From a bacterium (GTDB lineage: Bacteria; Armatimonadota; Zipacnadia; Zipacnadales; Zipacnadaceae), in assembly GCA_030603495.1 (NCBI GenBank), contig JAUVXR010000002.1:1-64000 (forward strand): a DNA stretch of 64,000 bases, written 5' to 3'. The stretch's first letter is position 1, and the number at the start of each line of letters is the position of its first letter. Positions 1-7,111 of the stretch are shown in pieces. Both the position numbers and the translations under genes were made by a program. The notes under the pieces are model-generated. The model made no database searches and was not told the DNA's origin. It was given only the letters and a program-made list of their open reading frames with translations.

Positions 1-68
1 TGTCTGACCTCAGCGCCTTTTGGACACGGATGAACAGTTAGCTAAGGTGTAACCTGGGGGACAGTGGT

Positions 69-130
69 GGAGCGGCCGGAGGCGGAGCAGGGCGTAGCCC
101 TGCGCAGACTACGGCCGGCGCTAAAGCTCC
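69..130. repeat. Nested inverted-repeat element
   Basis: Three nested inverted repeats are visible: outer GGAGC (69-73) with GCTCC (126-130), a middle CGGCCGG copy on each side (73-79 and 112-118), and a perfect inner hairpin GCAGGGC-GTA-GCCCTGC at 87-103. It lies just past the broken end of the secreted-protein remnant at 169-531. It could be a REP-like repeat, the edge of a mobile element or a small structured RNA; the sequence alone does not decide. No further copy was recognised in the window. Confidence 0.45.
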
Positions 131-168
131 CTTCCTCGATCGGCTTGACTCACTCCTGAAGCAGATTA

Positions 169-531
169 TCATATCGACAGGGAGGAGTCAACAATGGCTC
201 GTTTAGAAGCCAAACGCAAGCAACCGACACAGCCAGTCTGCACCCAAAACAGCTTTTGCTCCCACTCGCTACCGCCGAATGCCAGGTTCTGATATCCCGC
301 AGCCTTGCCGTCAGTTAGCTGCTCGTTGTCACCCGGGTCCGTACAGTAGTCATAGTTGGGTGATGGATCGAGCGTGTACGACTTGCCCAGAGCCAGATTC
401 GGGCCAGGGGGCGTGAAGCCTGCCGAGGTCTGTCCGCCGGCACCGTGGACAGCTAGCAGCGACAACATCACGATGACACCGATTACGACAAGCTTACCCT
501 GGGGTAGATTGGCGTACGGGAGGGTTCTCAT
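169..531 (-). pseudogene. Truncated secreted protein, N-terminal fragment (F5/8 type C-like)
   Basis: The fragment encodes 120 residues starting at an ATG (531). A signal peptide or anchor is followed by a segment reading PNLALGKSYTLDPSPNY and then LTDGKA. This resembles the opening of discoidin/F5-8-type sugar-binding domains in environmental-bacterial secreted proteins, which normally continue for hundreds of residues. Here the reading frame leaves the recognisable part after roughly residue 100 and stops at 169 with an unrelated tail. I read it as the surviving 5' end of a larger gene. A genuine short lipoprotein-like gene is possible but less likely. The nested repeat at 69-130 lies directly downstream of the break. 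Confidence 0.5.
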
Positions 532-647
532 TGCTACTATTCTTGCGCTGAGCAAATAACCTAGGATTGCCCATTTGAAATTGGGCAGCCGTCGCTCATT
601 CGATGGTCTCTCAGTGCTCATTGCCCGTGCCTAGTCAGCGTCTCCTC

Positions 648-1697
648 CTACTGTACGGCAAGCCGCTGTACCTTGCCGATAAACAGGTACGGCGACCGGA
701 TCTTGAAGAGGTGTTCACCACCCGCACCGTAGAGGACACTACCCTTGAGCGCAAAATAGATCTCAACGACCGCGAAAGGCATCGGCTGGAGGAATGCGTA
801 GGTGTCCTCCTGCGTATCGTAGCATATAACTGCCGCACTGTTGCCGTGGTCGGAGCCGTGAATCTTGCGGTCCTCCGCCGAGTTGATGTGCGGCCCGAAG
901 ATCAGGATATACCGGTCGTCATAGGCAAGAGCGGTCTGCGCCCTCCCTCGGATGGGGAGACGGCGGATCCGCGTCCACTTGTCTTGCGCAGCGTCATACT
1001 TGTAGGCATCGTCCACATTGTAGGGCGGCTCCCTGTTTGTACGGTAGCCACCAAACAGATACAGATTGCCCCCACAAGTGGTTGCGGCGTAACCGCTGGT
1101 GGGAGGCCCCGGCATTGGCGCCAGTGTTTTCCAGCCGGCGTCCGGGTCGCTGGTGTCCAAGCAGTACAGCGCGTTCGATATCTGCGTCCACGCCGAATTC
1201 CGCGCGCCGCCCACAGCATAGATGACGCTGTCCACCACTCCACCCACCACGCCGCACAGCGGTTCCGGCAGCGCCGGCCCTCTAGACCACTCAAATCCCG
1301 CCTCATCCTCCTCCGGATTGGCCACTGGTGTGAGGATGTAACCATCGGCGATCGGTACCTGGTCCTGCCCGTAGCCACCAAACAGATACATCTTCCCCCC
1401 CACGACGACAGTAAGCGTGTAGGCCACTTCGCGCGGCAAATCCGGGCCCATGCTCCAGGTGCCAGTGGCCAGGTCGTAGAGTTGCGTCCAGCTCACGAAG
1501 CGCTTGGCTTGCATCGTATGCCAGAAGGTCCCGCCAGCGACGATCAACTTCTCGCCAATAATCCCGGTCGCCCCACCGGCTTCAGCGGCTAGCATGTTCG
1601 GGCCCTTCGACCATTCAATAGCCAGGGGTGCTTGCGCCAGCGTCGCCACGGCAGTAACAACAACGAGCACGACTACGAACAGTGTGGATCGCATCAT
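648..1697 (-). CDS. Secreted kelch-repeat protein
   Basis: The 349-residue product begins with a clear signal peptide (about residues 1-22, MRSTLFVVVLVVVTAVA then LAQA). The mature part carries kelch motifs: repeated GG followed by aromatic/hydrophobic strands, for example YLFGGYG, YAVGGARN and YLFGGYRT, spaced about 50-60 residues apart. It should fold as a beta-propeller of the galactose-oxidase/N-acetylneuraminate epimerase type. No catalytic residues could be assigned, so substrate and activity are unknown; it is probably extracytoplasmic. Three consecutive ATGs occur at the start. The second (1697) lies 6 nt after a strong AGGAG and was chosen. An upstream extension to 1985 would overlap the next gene and has no coding character. 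Confidence 0.8.
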   Translation of the reverse strand: MMRSTLFVVVLVVVTAVATLAQAPLAIEWSKGPNMLAAEAGGATGIIGEKLIVAGGTFWHTMQAKRFVSWTQLYDLATGTWSMGPDLPREVAYTLTVVVGGKMYLFGGYGQDQVPIADGYILTPVANPEEDEAGFEWSRGPALPEPLCGVVGGVVDSVIYAVGGARNSAWTQISNALYCLDTSDPDAGWKTLAPMPGPPTSGYAATTCGGNLYLFGGYRTNREPPYNVDDAYKYDAAQDKWTRIRRLPIRGRAQTALAYDDRYILIFGPHINSAEDRKIHGSDHGNSAAVICYDTQEDTYAFLQPMPFAVVEIYFALKGSVLYGAGGEHLFKIRSPYLFIGKVQRLAVQ

Positions 1698-1890
1698 CAT
1701 CTTCTCCTCTCTGGATAAGCTGCTACACGGCGGTTCGTGAGGTCTCGGCGGCTTGATTGTCCGGACTTCGAACCGCAGCCCCAGGTCATTACACCATTCG
1801 TGACGCCGTTCTTGAAGGCACCGGGGCTGTATCTGCTGACTGTCAACCGAATTCTGCGAGAAACGGCCTGAGATCATCGTCAATCGAGAA

Positions 1891-2226
1891 CTAGGCCCGC
1901 AACGCATCAAGTGCGGCGCGAGCCTCTGGAGCGACTTGGAAAAACTCCTCAAGTTTCGCACAGGGATATTCGTCGCATCCGGCACAGTTGTCCACGCCGT
2001 TCCCTATGCCGCACTTTCGAAGTTCACACATACTGGCGCAGTAGAAGAACTTCCTCCCCTCGGCTCGGCATCCGTCACAGTTGACCTGTTCAGGCTTGAT
2101 ATCCGCGCTATAACGTACGGACCATTCCTTTGCAACCTTGGCCGGCTGGTCATCGTCGCCAGCCTGCGTTGCCAGATATCCTTCACACTTGGCGCAGTCC
2201 AGTCCACAGAATCCGATCAGAGTCAT
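1891..2226 (-). CDS. Cysteine-rich DUF3795-like protein
   Basis: The 111-residue protein opens with IGFCGLDCAKCEGY and continues with CDGCRAEG, CASMCELRKCG and CAGCDEYPC, about a dozen cysteines in CxxC-type pairs. This matches DUF3795, small proteins thought to bind zinc or iron-sulfur through these cysteines; the function is unknown. The ATG at 2226 follows a GAGGAGAAG ribosome-binding site. An apparent upstream extension reads through the tRNA gene and is an artefact. It is separated from the kelch gene by about 190 bp. Confidence 0.8.
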   Translation of the reverse strand: MTLIGFCGLDCAKCEGYLATQAGDDDQPAKVAKEWSVRYSADIKPEQVNCDGCRAEGRKFFYCASMCELRKCGIGNGVDNCAGCDEYPCAKLEEFFQVAPEARAALDALRA

Positions 2227-2286
2227 TGTTCTTCTCCTCACCGTAAGCCGCCTGGATTGCACAATAACCGGCCTGAATGACATGAT

Positions 2287-2313
2287 TGCCCGAGTCCGGT
2301 TGAAACTCGGGCA
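2287..2313 (-). terminator. Hairpin after tRNA-Pro
   Basis: A perfect 9-bp stem (TGCCCGAGT with ACTCGGGCA) and 9-nt loop begin 3 nt after the encoded CCA of the tRNA on the minus strand. The following bases (ATCATGTCATT) are only moderately T-rich, so termination may be partial. Confidence 0.6.
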
Positions 2314-2316
2314 GTC

Positions 2317-2394
2317 TGGTCGGGGCGGCCGGATTCGAACCGGCGACCTCTCGGCCCCGAACCGAGCGCTCTGACCAAACTGAGCCACGCCCCG
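2317..2394 (-). tRNA. proM-like: tRNA-Pro (anticodon CGG)
   Basis: The minus strand folds as a full cloverleaf. The acceptor is CGGGGCG/CGCCCCG, the D-stem GCTC/GAGC, the anticodon stem CTCGG/CCGAG with loop TTCGGGG, and the T-stem GCCGG/CCGGC with loop TTCGAAT. The discriminator is A and the CCA end is encoded. Anticodon CGG reads CCG (proline). C1-G72, A73 and G37 are all typical of bacterial tRNA-Pro. A promoter and a terminator hairpin flank it, so it is a single-gene unit. Confidence 0.95.
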
Positions 2395-2407
2395 ACCAAG
2401 TATTATG

Positions 2408-2436
2408 AGTATAGCCACGGCATCATCGTCTGTCAA
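2408..2436 (-). promoter_or_regulatory. Sigma70 promoter of tRNA-Pro
   Basis: On the minus strand TTGACA (2436-2431) is followed after exactly 17 nt by TATACT (2413-2408), placing the start of transcription just upstream of the tRNA 5' end at 2394. Confidence 0.8.
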
Positions 2437-2501
2437 GGCAAGCTGCTGAGCGGTGCCCCGTAGTGGGTTGCCGGATGGCGGTTGCCCGGGATGCGGTTCC
2501 T

Positions 2502-2530
2502 TTGACTTTTGGACGTGTCTAGTGTAGACT
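2502..2530 (+). promoter_or_regulatory. Likely promoter of efp operon
   Basis: TTGACT (2502-2507), a 17-nt spacer and TAGACT (2525-2530) give 5/6 and 4/6 matches to the sigma70 boxes. Transcription would start about 50 nt before efp and could drive the long plus-strand gene run. Confidence 0.55.
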
Positions 2531-2589
2531 TTCATCCGTAATGTTGACCGCTCTGCAGCAATTCTCTGGGTAGACGGGGGTCAGGTGAG

Positions 2590-3159
2590 TTGATATCTGC
2601 TGGTGATTTAAGGCCGGGCCGGACCATTGATTTGGAAGGGCGTGTGCTGGCGGTGGTTTCGGCGGATGGCTTCCAGCCGGTGGGCCGCGGCCGGGGCTTG
2701 GTGCGTACCAAGCTCAAGGATGTAGAAAACGGCAATGTGTTCGAAAAGGTTTTCCGGAGTGACCAGAAAATCGAGACCGCTCACGTTGATCGCCGTGAAC
2801 ACCAGTACCTCTACACCGATGGCGACAGCTACCACTTCATGGACACGGATTCTTTCGAGCAGATTCAGCTATCTGCTGAAGATCTGGGGGAACAGCGCCT
2901 CTGGCTCAAGGAAGGTGAAGCCGTAACCATTACCAGTTACGAAGGCAAGATTATCGGCATCGAGCCGCCCAAGGCAGTGGAGCGCCGCGTGATCAAGACT
3001 GACCCCGGCGTCAAGGGTGATACCGCCTCAGGCGGCGACAAACCGGCGATAATTGAGGGAGGCGCCAAGGTCACGGTCCCCCTGTTCGTTGGCGAGGGCG
3101 ACGTGGTCCGTGTGGATACCAGTTCTGGCGCATACGTCGAGAGGGTGAGCACCAAGTAA
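2590..3159 (+). CDS. efp: Translation elongation factor P
   Basis: EF-P (189 aa) binds stalled ribosomes between the P and E sites and promotes peptide-bond formation at proline-rich sequences. The N-terminal KOW-like domain (MISAGDLRPGRTI), the OB domains and the C-terminal VPLFVGEGDVVRVDTSSGAYVERV segment are all standard. The start is TTG, fixed by the family's usual MIS opening; an in-frame GTG is not available. The loop that carries the modified lysine in E. coli (PGKG) reads VGRGRG, so residue 33 is arginine, as in Thermus or EarP-type EF-Ps. No modification enzyme gene is nearby. Confidence 0.95.
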   Translation: MISAGDLRPGRTIDLEGRVLAVVSADGFQPVGRGRGLVRTKLKDVENGNVFEKVFRSDQKIETAHVDRREHQYLYTDGDSYHFMDTDSFEQIQLSAEDLGEQRLWLKEGEAVTITSYEGKIIGIEPPKAVERRVIKTDPGVKGDTASGGDKPAIIEGGAKVTVPLFVGEGDVVRVDTSSGAYVERVSTK

Positions 3160-3259
3160 GCAGCTTGTCGGCGCGACTGGTCGGGCCCAGTGCAGGCGGC
3201 AGCTTACCCACAGCGGGTCGGCTCGGGGCTAGACAGTGCGCAAGATAGGAGAGTCGCAG

Positions 3260-4045
3260 ATGTTGGTGAATCATTGTCATGTCAGACCCGCCGGGACTAT
3301 GGATGCGGCGAATCCGGCGCTTGGCACAATCGAAGTGTTGCGGGAAATAATTGATGAGCTGGGCATAGACCGGGCCGTAGCCTTCGCTCCCTCGCCAAGG
3401 GGTCTCGACGGTCCCCGCGAGGCCAACCAGTGGCTGTGGGAACAGATCCGCGACGATGACCGCCTCGAGGGGTTTATGACCCTGAATCCGACAGCTCCCG
3501 AGTCAGTGGCGATAATGCAGGAGTTCGCGGAGAAGGGACTGCGAGGGATTAAGACTCATCCGCCGATGCACCATTTCCGGATCGACGACGAGGCTGCGTA
3601 TCCCTTTTATGAGGAGGCTGCCCACCTCAATCTGCCTATCCTCTTCCACACTGGCGTGCACGGCTGGTTCCTGGAGGACTATACGCCGATACTTATTGAT
3701 CGCATCACCCACGAGTTTCCTCTGCTCAAGATAATTGTCGAGCACATGGGTGGCTGGGAATTCTTCGGTGAGGCACTGGCGGTAGTCCGCAACAACGAGA
3801 ACTGTTACGCCGGACTGACCTCCACCCTCGACAAAGACTGGGCGTGGTACATCCCTCAGGAGTTGCTCCAGCATATGATATCACTGATCGGCTCTGAGCG
3901 GGTTATCTTCGGCACTGATTACCCTTTTCGCCAACTCGACGACATTCGCCGGGACATCGAGGTAGCGCACTCCATATGCAACGGACCCGCCGAGGCCGAG
4001 AACGTCCTGGGGAAGAGCCTGGCGGCGCTGATTGGTTGTGACTGA
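3260..4045 (+). CDS. Amidohydrolase-2 family TIM-barrel hydrolase
   Basis: The 261-residue protein matches the amidohydrolase-2/ACMS-decarboxylase superfamily. It has an N-terminal HCHVRP strand in place of the usual HxH metal motif, GIKTHPP, the ILFHTG strand, VEHMGG, and the terminal VIFGTDYPFR with the catalytic aspartate. These enzymes hydrolyse or decarboxylate cyclic and aromatic compounds with one bound metal; the substrate here is unknown. The ATG at 3260 follows TAGGAG at good spacing; an earlier GTG at 3236 has none. It sits 3 bp before accB, so it is probably co-transcribed. Confidence 0.75.
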   Translation: MLVNHCHVRPAGTMDAANPALGTIEVLREIIDELGIDRAVAFAPSPRGLDGPREANQWLWEQIRDDDRLEGFMTLNPTAPESVAIMQEFAEKGLRGIKTHPPMHHFRIDDEAAYPFYEEAAHLNLPILFHTGVHGWFLEDYTPILIDRITHEFPLLKIIVEHMGGWEFFGEALAVVRNNENCYAGLTSTLDKDWAWYIPQELLQHMISLIGSERVIFGTDYPFRQLDDIRRDIEVAHSICNGPAEAENVLGKSLAALIGCD

Positions 4046-4048
4046 CAT

Positions 4049-4495
4049 ATGGACCGCCAGAGGATACAAGAGCTGGTAGAGATGCTGGAGGCGTCGTCGG
4101 CAGCGGAGATATCAGTCTGCGAAGGCGACAGCTTCGTGCGAATCCGGCGAACGATAAATGGGGTGGCAGTCGAGTCCGAAGATAGCTCGGCTTCCGCCAC
4201 CGGCGAACCGTCCACAGCTGCGCCTACGCCAACGGAGGCTGAACTAGTGGTGGTGCAGGCCAAGCTGGTGGGGACTTTCCACCTCAAGCACCAGGGCGAG
4301 GCCACACCGCTGGCCGAGCCGGGTACGTGCATCGCCGAAGGCCAGGTCGTCGGCGCGCTTGAGGCTTTGGGCAAATGGACTGACGTCATCAGTCCAGTGG
4401 CTGGTGAGGTGGTGGAGATAGTGGCGCCAGACGATTCCCCGGTGCACTACGGGGATGTCTTGATGCGCATCAAGGCCCAGGAGGAGAGTCAGTAA
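4049..4495 (+). CDS. accB: Biotin carboxyl carrier protein of acetyl-CoA carboxylase (atypical biotin site)
   Basis: The product (148 aa) has the BCCP layout: an N-terminal helix (1-35), a flexible Ala/Pro/Ser/Thr linker (45-66) and a C-terminal biotinyl/lipoyl barrel (70-143). The barrel ends in PVHYGDVLMRIK. BCCP carries CO2 on biotin between biotin carboxylase and carboxyltransferase in fatty-acid synthesis. The canonical EAMK(M/L) hairpin reads EALGKW: glycine (108) occupies the lysine position and lysine is one residue later (109). Either biotin attaches to the shifted lysine or this is a non-biotinylated paralogue. Its position just upstream of accC supports the AccB identity. Stop and next start are 1 nt apart. 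Confidence 0.8.
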   Translation: MDRQRIQELVEMLEASSAAEISVCEGDSFVRIRRTINGVAVESEDSSASATGEPSTAAPTPTEAELVVVQAKLVGTFHLKHQGEATPLAEPGTCIAEGQVVGALEALGKWTDVISPVAGEVVEIVAPDDSPVHYGDVLMRIKAQEESQ

Positions 4496-4496
4496 G

Positions 4497-4883
4497 ATGA
4501 GAGGGCCCACAAGATCGTTGCCAGGTAGCGGTCCGGGGTTTGTACTGATCGAGATTCTGGTAGTGTTGGTACTACTCGCGGCCCTAGCCGCAGTATATTT
4601 TGGGTTGCGGGACAAGGAGGAGAAAGCTGAGCCTCGCTTTGAGGGTGAGGCGCAGACTACTCTGGGTAAGGCAAGGCAGGCGGGCATAAGCGTGGAGTGC
4701 CGCAACAATCTCAGTCAGTTGCGCCAGATGATCCAGATGGAGTCAATAGATGGCCGCTTGCCACCCAAGCTCAGCAATAAATGGAGTGTCTCGCTGAAGT
4801 GTCCGGTGAGTGACTACGCCTACGAATATGATCCGCGCACGGGCAAGGTGCGCTGCAGAACGCCTGGACATGAGAACTACTAG
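4497..4883 (+). CDS. Type IV pseudopilin-like protein
   Basis: The 128-residue protein has a prepilin-peptidase site, PGF/VLIE, with glutamate at +5 of the mature chain. A roughly 20-residue hydrophobic helix (LVVLVLLAALAAVYFGL) follows. The rest is a small hydrophilic domain with four cysteines, including CRNNLSQLRQMIQM, an arrangement seen in type II secretion/pilus minor subunits of environmental bacteria. It should be cleaved by PilD and placed in a pilus or secretion pseudopilus. It begins 2 nt after the accB stop and sits between accB and accC, an unusual location. Confidence 0.75.
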   Translation: MRGPTRSLPGSGPGFVLIEILVVLVLLAALAAVYFGLRDKEEKAEPRFEGEAQTTLGKARQAGISVECRNNLSQLRQMIQMESIDGRLPPKLSNKWSVSLKCPVSDYAYEYDPRTGKVRCRTPGHENY

Positions 4884-4951
4884 GCACATTTCACGCCGCC
4901 GGCCGTTAGCTGGCTTGGGCCTGAAGGCGCCCAACTGGCCAAGGAGAGCGC

Positions 4952-6307
4952 ATGTTTGAGAGGGTTCTGATAGCCAACCGCGGCGAGATCGCCTGCCGGA
5001 TACTGCAGGCGTGCCGCGAGCTGAAGATAAAGACGGTGGCCATCTACTCGGAGGCCGACGCCAACTCGCTCCATGTGCAAATCGCCGACCAGGCGGTCTG
5101 CATCGGCCCGCCGCCCAACGCTGACAGCTACCTTAATAGTGCCAATATCATCAGTGCAGCGGTAATAACCGGTGCTGATGCGATTCATCCGGGCTACGGT
5201 AATCTATCGGAGGACCCTAACTTCGCCGAGGCCTGTGAGGCGTGCGGTATTGTCTTCATCGGCCCAGGGGCCGAGGTTATCGCCAGTATGGGTGATAAGG
5301 CGCAGGCCCGACGGACCATGCGTGATGCCGGGGTGCCGGTAGTGCCGGGCAGCGCTGATGGGGTACGTGATCTGGGTGAGGCTCGCGAGATTGCCGAGGA
5401 CCTGGGCTACCCGGTGATGATCAAGGCCGCACGCGGGGGAGGTGGTCGGGGCCTGCGCGTTATCCACAACCCCGAGCAACTAGGCGCGGCCCTGGACCAG
5501 GCGTCCAGCGAAGCGCGCAACGCCTTTGGCAACGGCGAGATGTACATCGAGCGATACCTGGAGAATGCTCGGCACGTTGAGGTGCAGGTGCTGGCCGACC
5601 GTGATGGCAGTGTTGTGCATCTGGGTGAGCGCGACTGCTCTATACAGTATCGCCACCAAAAGCTGCTGGAGGAATCACCTTCACCGGGGGTGTCGCGGAG
5701 TCTGCGCCGCAAGCTAGGCGAGGCCGCGATACGCGCGGCGGAGACAGTTGACTATTGCAATGCCGGTACGGTCGAATTCCTGCTGGACGGCAAGGGCCGA
5801 TTCTACTTCATCGAAATGAACACCCGCATCCAGGTCGAACATCCCGTCACCGAAATGCTTACGGGAGTGGACATCGTCGGGGAACAGATCCGGGTGGCTG
5901 CGGGTGAAAAGTTGATCTGTGAGCAGGGCCAGATCTGGTTTAACGGCCATGCTATCGAATGTAGGATTCTGGCTGCCGACGGCGACAGGGATTTTGCCCC
6001 TTCGCCAGGGTGCATCGAAGAATGGGAGGTCCCCAGCGGGCCCGGTGTGCGAGTGGATACTGGGGTAACCAGCGGCAGTGAGGTATCCTCGTACTACGAT
6101 CCGATGATAGCCAAGGTGATATGCTGGGGCCAGGATCGCCCCGCAGCCATCGCCCGAATGGAAGCCACTCTCCAAAGCGCTAAGACTGCCGGGATCAGAA
6201 CGACCATTCCGTACCACCTGCGCATCCTGGGCAATGCCTATTTCCGGCGTGGCGAGGTGGATATTCACTTTATTGAACGCCGAATGGGCTTAGACGAAGG
6301 AGGATAG
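4952..6307 (+). CDS. accC: Acetyl-CoA carboxylase, biotin carboxylase subunit
   Basis: Biotin carboxylase (451 aa) uses ATP and bicarbonate to carboxylate the biotin on BCCP. The N-terminal biotin-carboxylase domain (FERVLIANRGEIACRI), the ATP-grasp core with the glycine-rich loop KAARGGGGRGLRV (about 157-169), the EMNTRIQVEHPVTE active-site segment (about 290-303) and the C-terminal domain are all complete. The length is normal for AccC. The ATG follows AAGGAGAGC. It is separated from accB only by the pseudopilin gene. Confidence 0.97.
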   Translation: MFERVLIANRGEIACRILQACRELKIKTVAIYSEADANSLHVQIADQAVCIGPPPNADSYLNSANIISAAVITGADAIHPGYGNLSEDPNFAEACEACGIVFIGPGAEVIASMGDKAQARRTMRDAGVPVVPGSADGVRDLGEAREIAEDLGYPVMIKAARGGGGRGLRVIHNPEQLGAALDQASSEARNAFGNGEMYIERYLENARHVEVQVLADRDGSVVHLGERDCSIQYRHQKLLEESPSPGVSRSLRRKLGEAAIRAAETVDYCNAGTVEFLLDGKGRFYFIEMNTRIQVEHPVTEMLTGVDIVGEQIRVAAGEKLICEQGQIWFNGHAIECRILAADGDRDFAPSPGCIEEWEVPSGPGVRVDTGVTSGSEVSSYYDPMIAKVICWGQDRPAAIARMEATLQSAKTAGIRTTIPYHLRILGNAYFRRGEVDIHFIERRMGLDEGG

Positions 6308-6312
6308 TCATT

Positions 6313-6534
6313 ATGAAAGGGTCGGAAAAAGCGAACGGCTCACCAGAATGGATCAGCACGGTCATCACCATTGTCGCGACCGTAATCGGGGCTGCTTTTG
6401 CGCTGATCATTGGCGTGATCTTTGTCTCGACCGGGCTCTGGCAAGGGCTGTTTGTGCTGCTCCTGACCATCGTGGGAGCAATAATCGGCCGATTATACGT
6501 GGCCAGTGAACAGCCCTGGTGGGGTGGCGAGTAG
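6313..6534 (+). CDS. Small two-helix membrane protein (DUF2273-like)
   Basis: The 73-residue protein has two predicted membrane helices (about 16-38 and 42-62) separated by a short G-x-W-Q turn, with GAIIGRLYV at the end. It resembles DUF2273, which in Firmicutes and relatives is encoded between accC and nusB with an Asp23-family cell-envelope protein. Here the position (after accC, before nusB) is conserved but no Asp23 gene is present. The role is unknown, probably envelope-related. Confidence 0.6.
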   Translation: MKGSEKANGSPEWISTVITIVATVIGAAFALIIGVIFVSTGLWQGLFVLLLTIVGAIIGRLYVASEQPWWGGE

Positions 6535-6590
6535 CACCGCCACTGCGGCGGAATTGATAATCGAGTCCAAAGTAAGGCGATGGGTCCAGC

Positions 6591-7097
6591 GTGGCTGACA
6601 GCTCGCGAGCCAACCAAGTAGGTGCGCGGCGGCGCGCCCGGGAGTTCTGCCTGGCGTTAATCTTCGCGGCGGACGTCGGTCGCCAGACGCCGGGCCGCAT
6701 CTTTGAGCGCGCCGCGTGTACGCTGAAGACACTGATCGAGCAATGGGGATTGGCGGATCGGGAAGCTATCAAGCTCAGTATGGAGATCGAAGACTATGGG
6801 TGCCAGCTCGCCCAACGCTACTTCGCACATGCCCCAGCGATAGACGAGATAATCAGCAACTACTCCGAGGGATGGGCGCTGGCGCGGATGCCGGCAGTGG
6901 ACCGCAATATCCTGCGGATGGCGCTGGCGGAGATGCTCTATGAATCGCAGGTGCCGGTCGGCGTGAGCATTGACGAAGCCGTGGAGCTGGCCAAGGAATA
7001 TGGCACCGAGGATTCAGGCAAGTTTATCAATGGCATCCTGGGGGCCGTGGCCCGGGAACTTGCGGGGGCGAGCAGCAATAGCGTGATGCCAATTTGA
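6591..7097 (+). CDS. nusB: Transcription antitermination factor NusB
   Basis: NusB (168 aa) binds boxA RNA with NusE/S10 in rRNA antitermination. The all-helical fold is recognisable from RRRAREFCLALIFAADV at the N-terminus and the conserved C-terminal PVGVSIDEAVELAKEYGTEDSGKFINGILGAVAREL. The start is GTG; the nearby ATG in another frame hits a stop. The ribosome-binding site is weak. The accBC-DUF2273-nusB-xseAB-dxs order resembles the arrangement in many Firmicutes. Confidence 0.93.
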   Translation: MADSSRANQVGARRRAREFCLALIFAADVGRQTPGRIFERAACTLKTLIEQWGLADREAIKLSMEIEDYGCQLAQRYFAHAPAIDEIISNYSEGWALARMPAVDRNILRMALAEMLYESQVPVGVSIDEAVELAKEYGTEDSGKFINGILGAVARELAGASSNSVMPI

Positions 7098-7111
7098 CCA
7101 CTTAGGACCGA

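Noticed and set aside
603-1592. Long plus-strand reading opposite the kelch gene
   Set aside because: It is the complement of a gene with clear kelch repeats and signal peptide; its protein has no family features.
2227-2535. N-terminal extension of the DUF3795 gene
   Set aside because: It translates the tRNA-Pro gene and its flanks, and a good ribosome-binding site marks the ATG at 2226.
2541-2573. Ten-codon reading upstream of efp
   Set aside because: No ribosome-binding site and no attenuator hairpin; probably chance.
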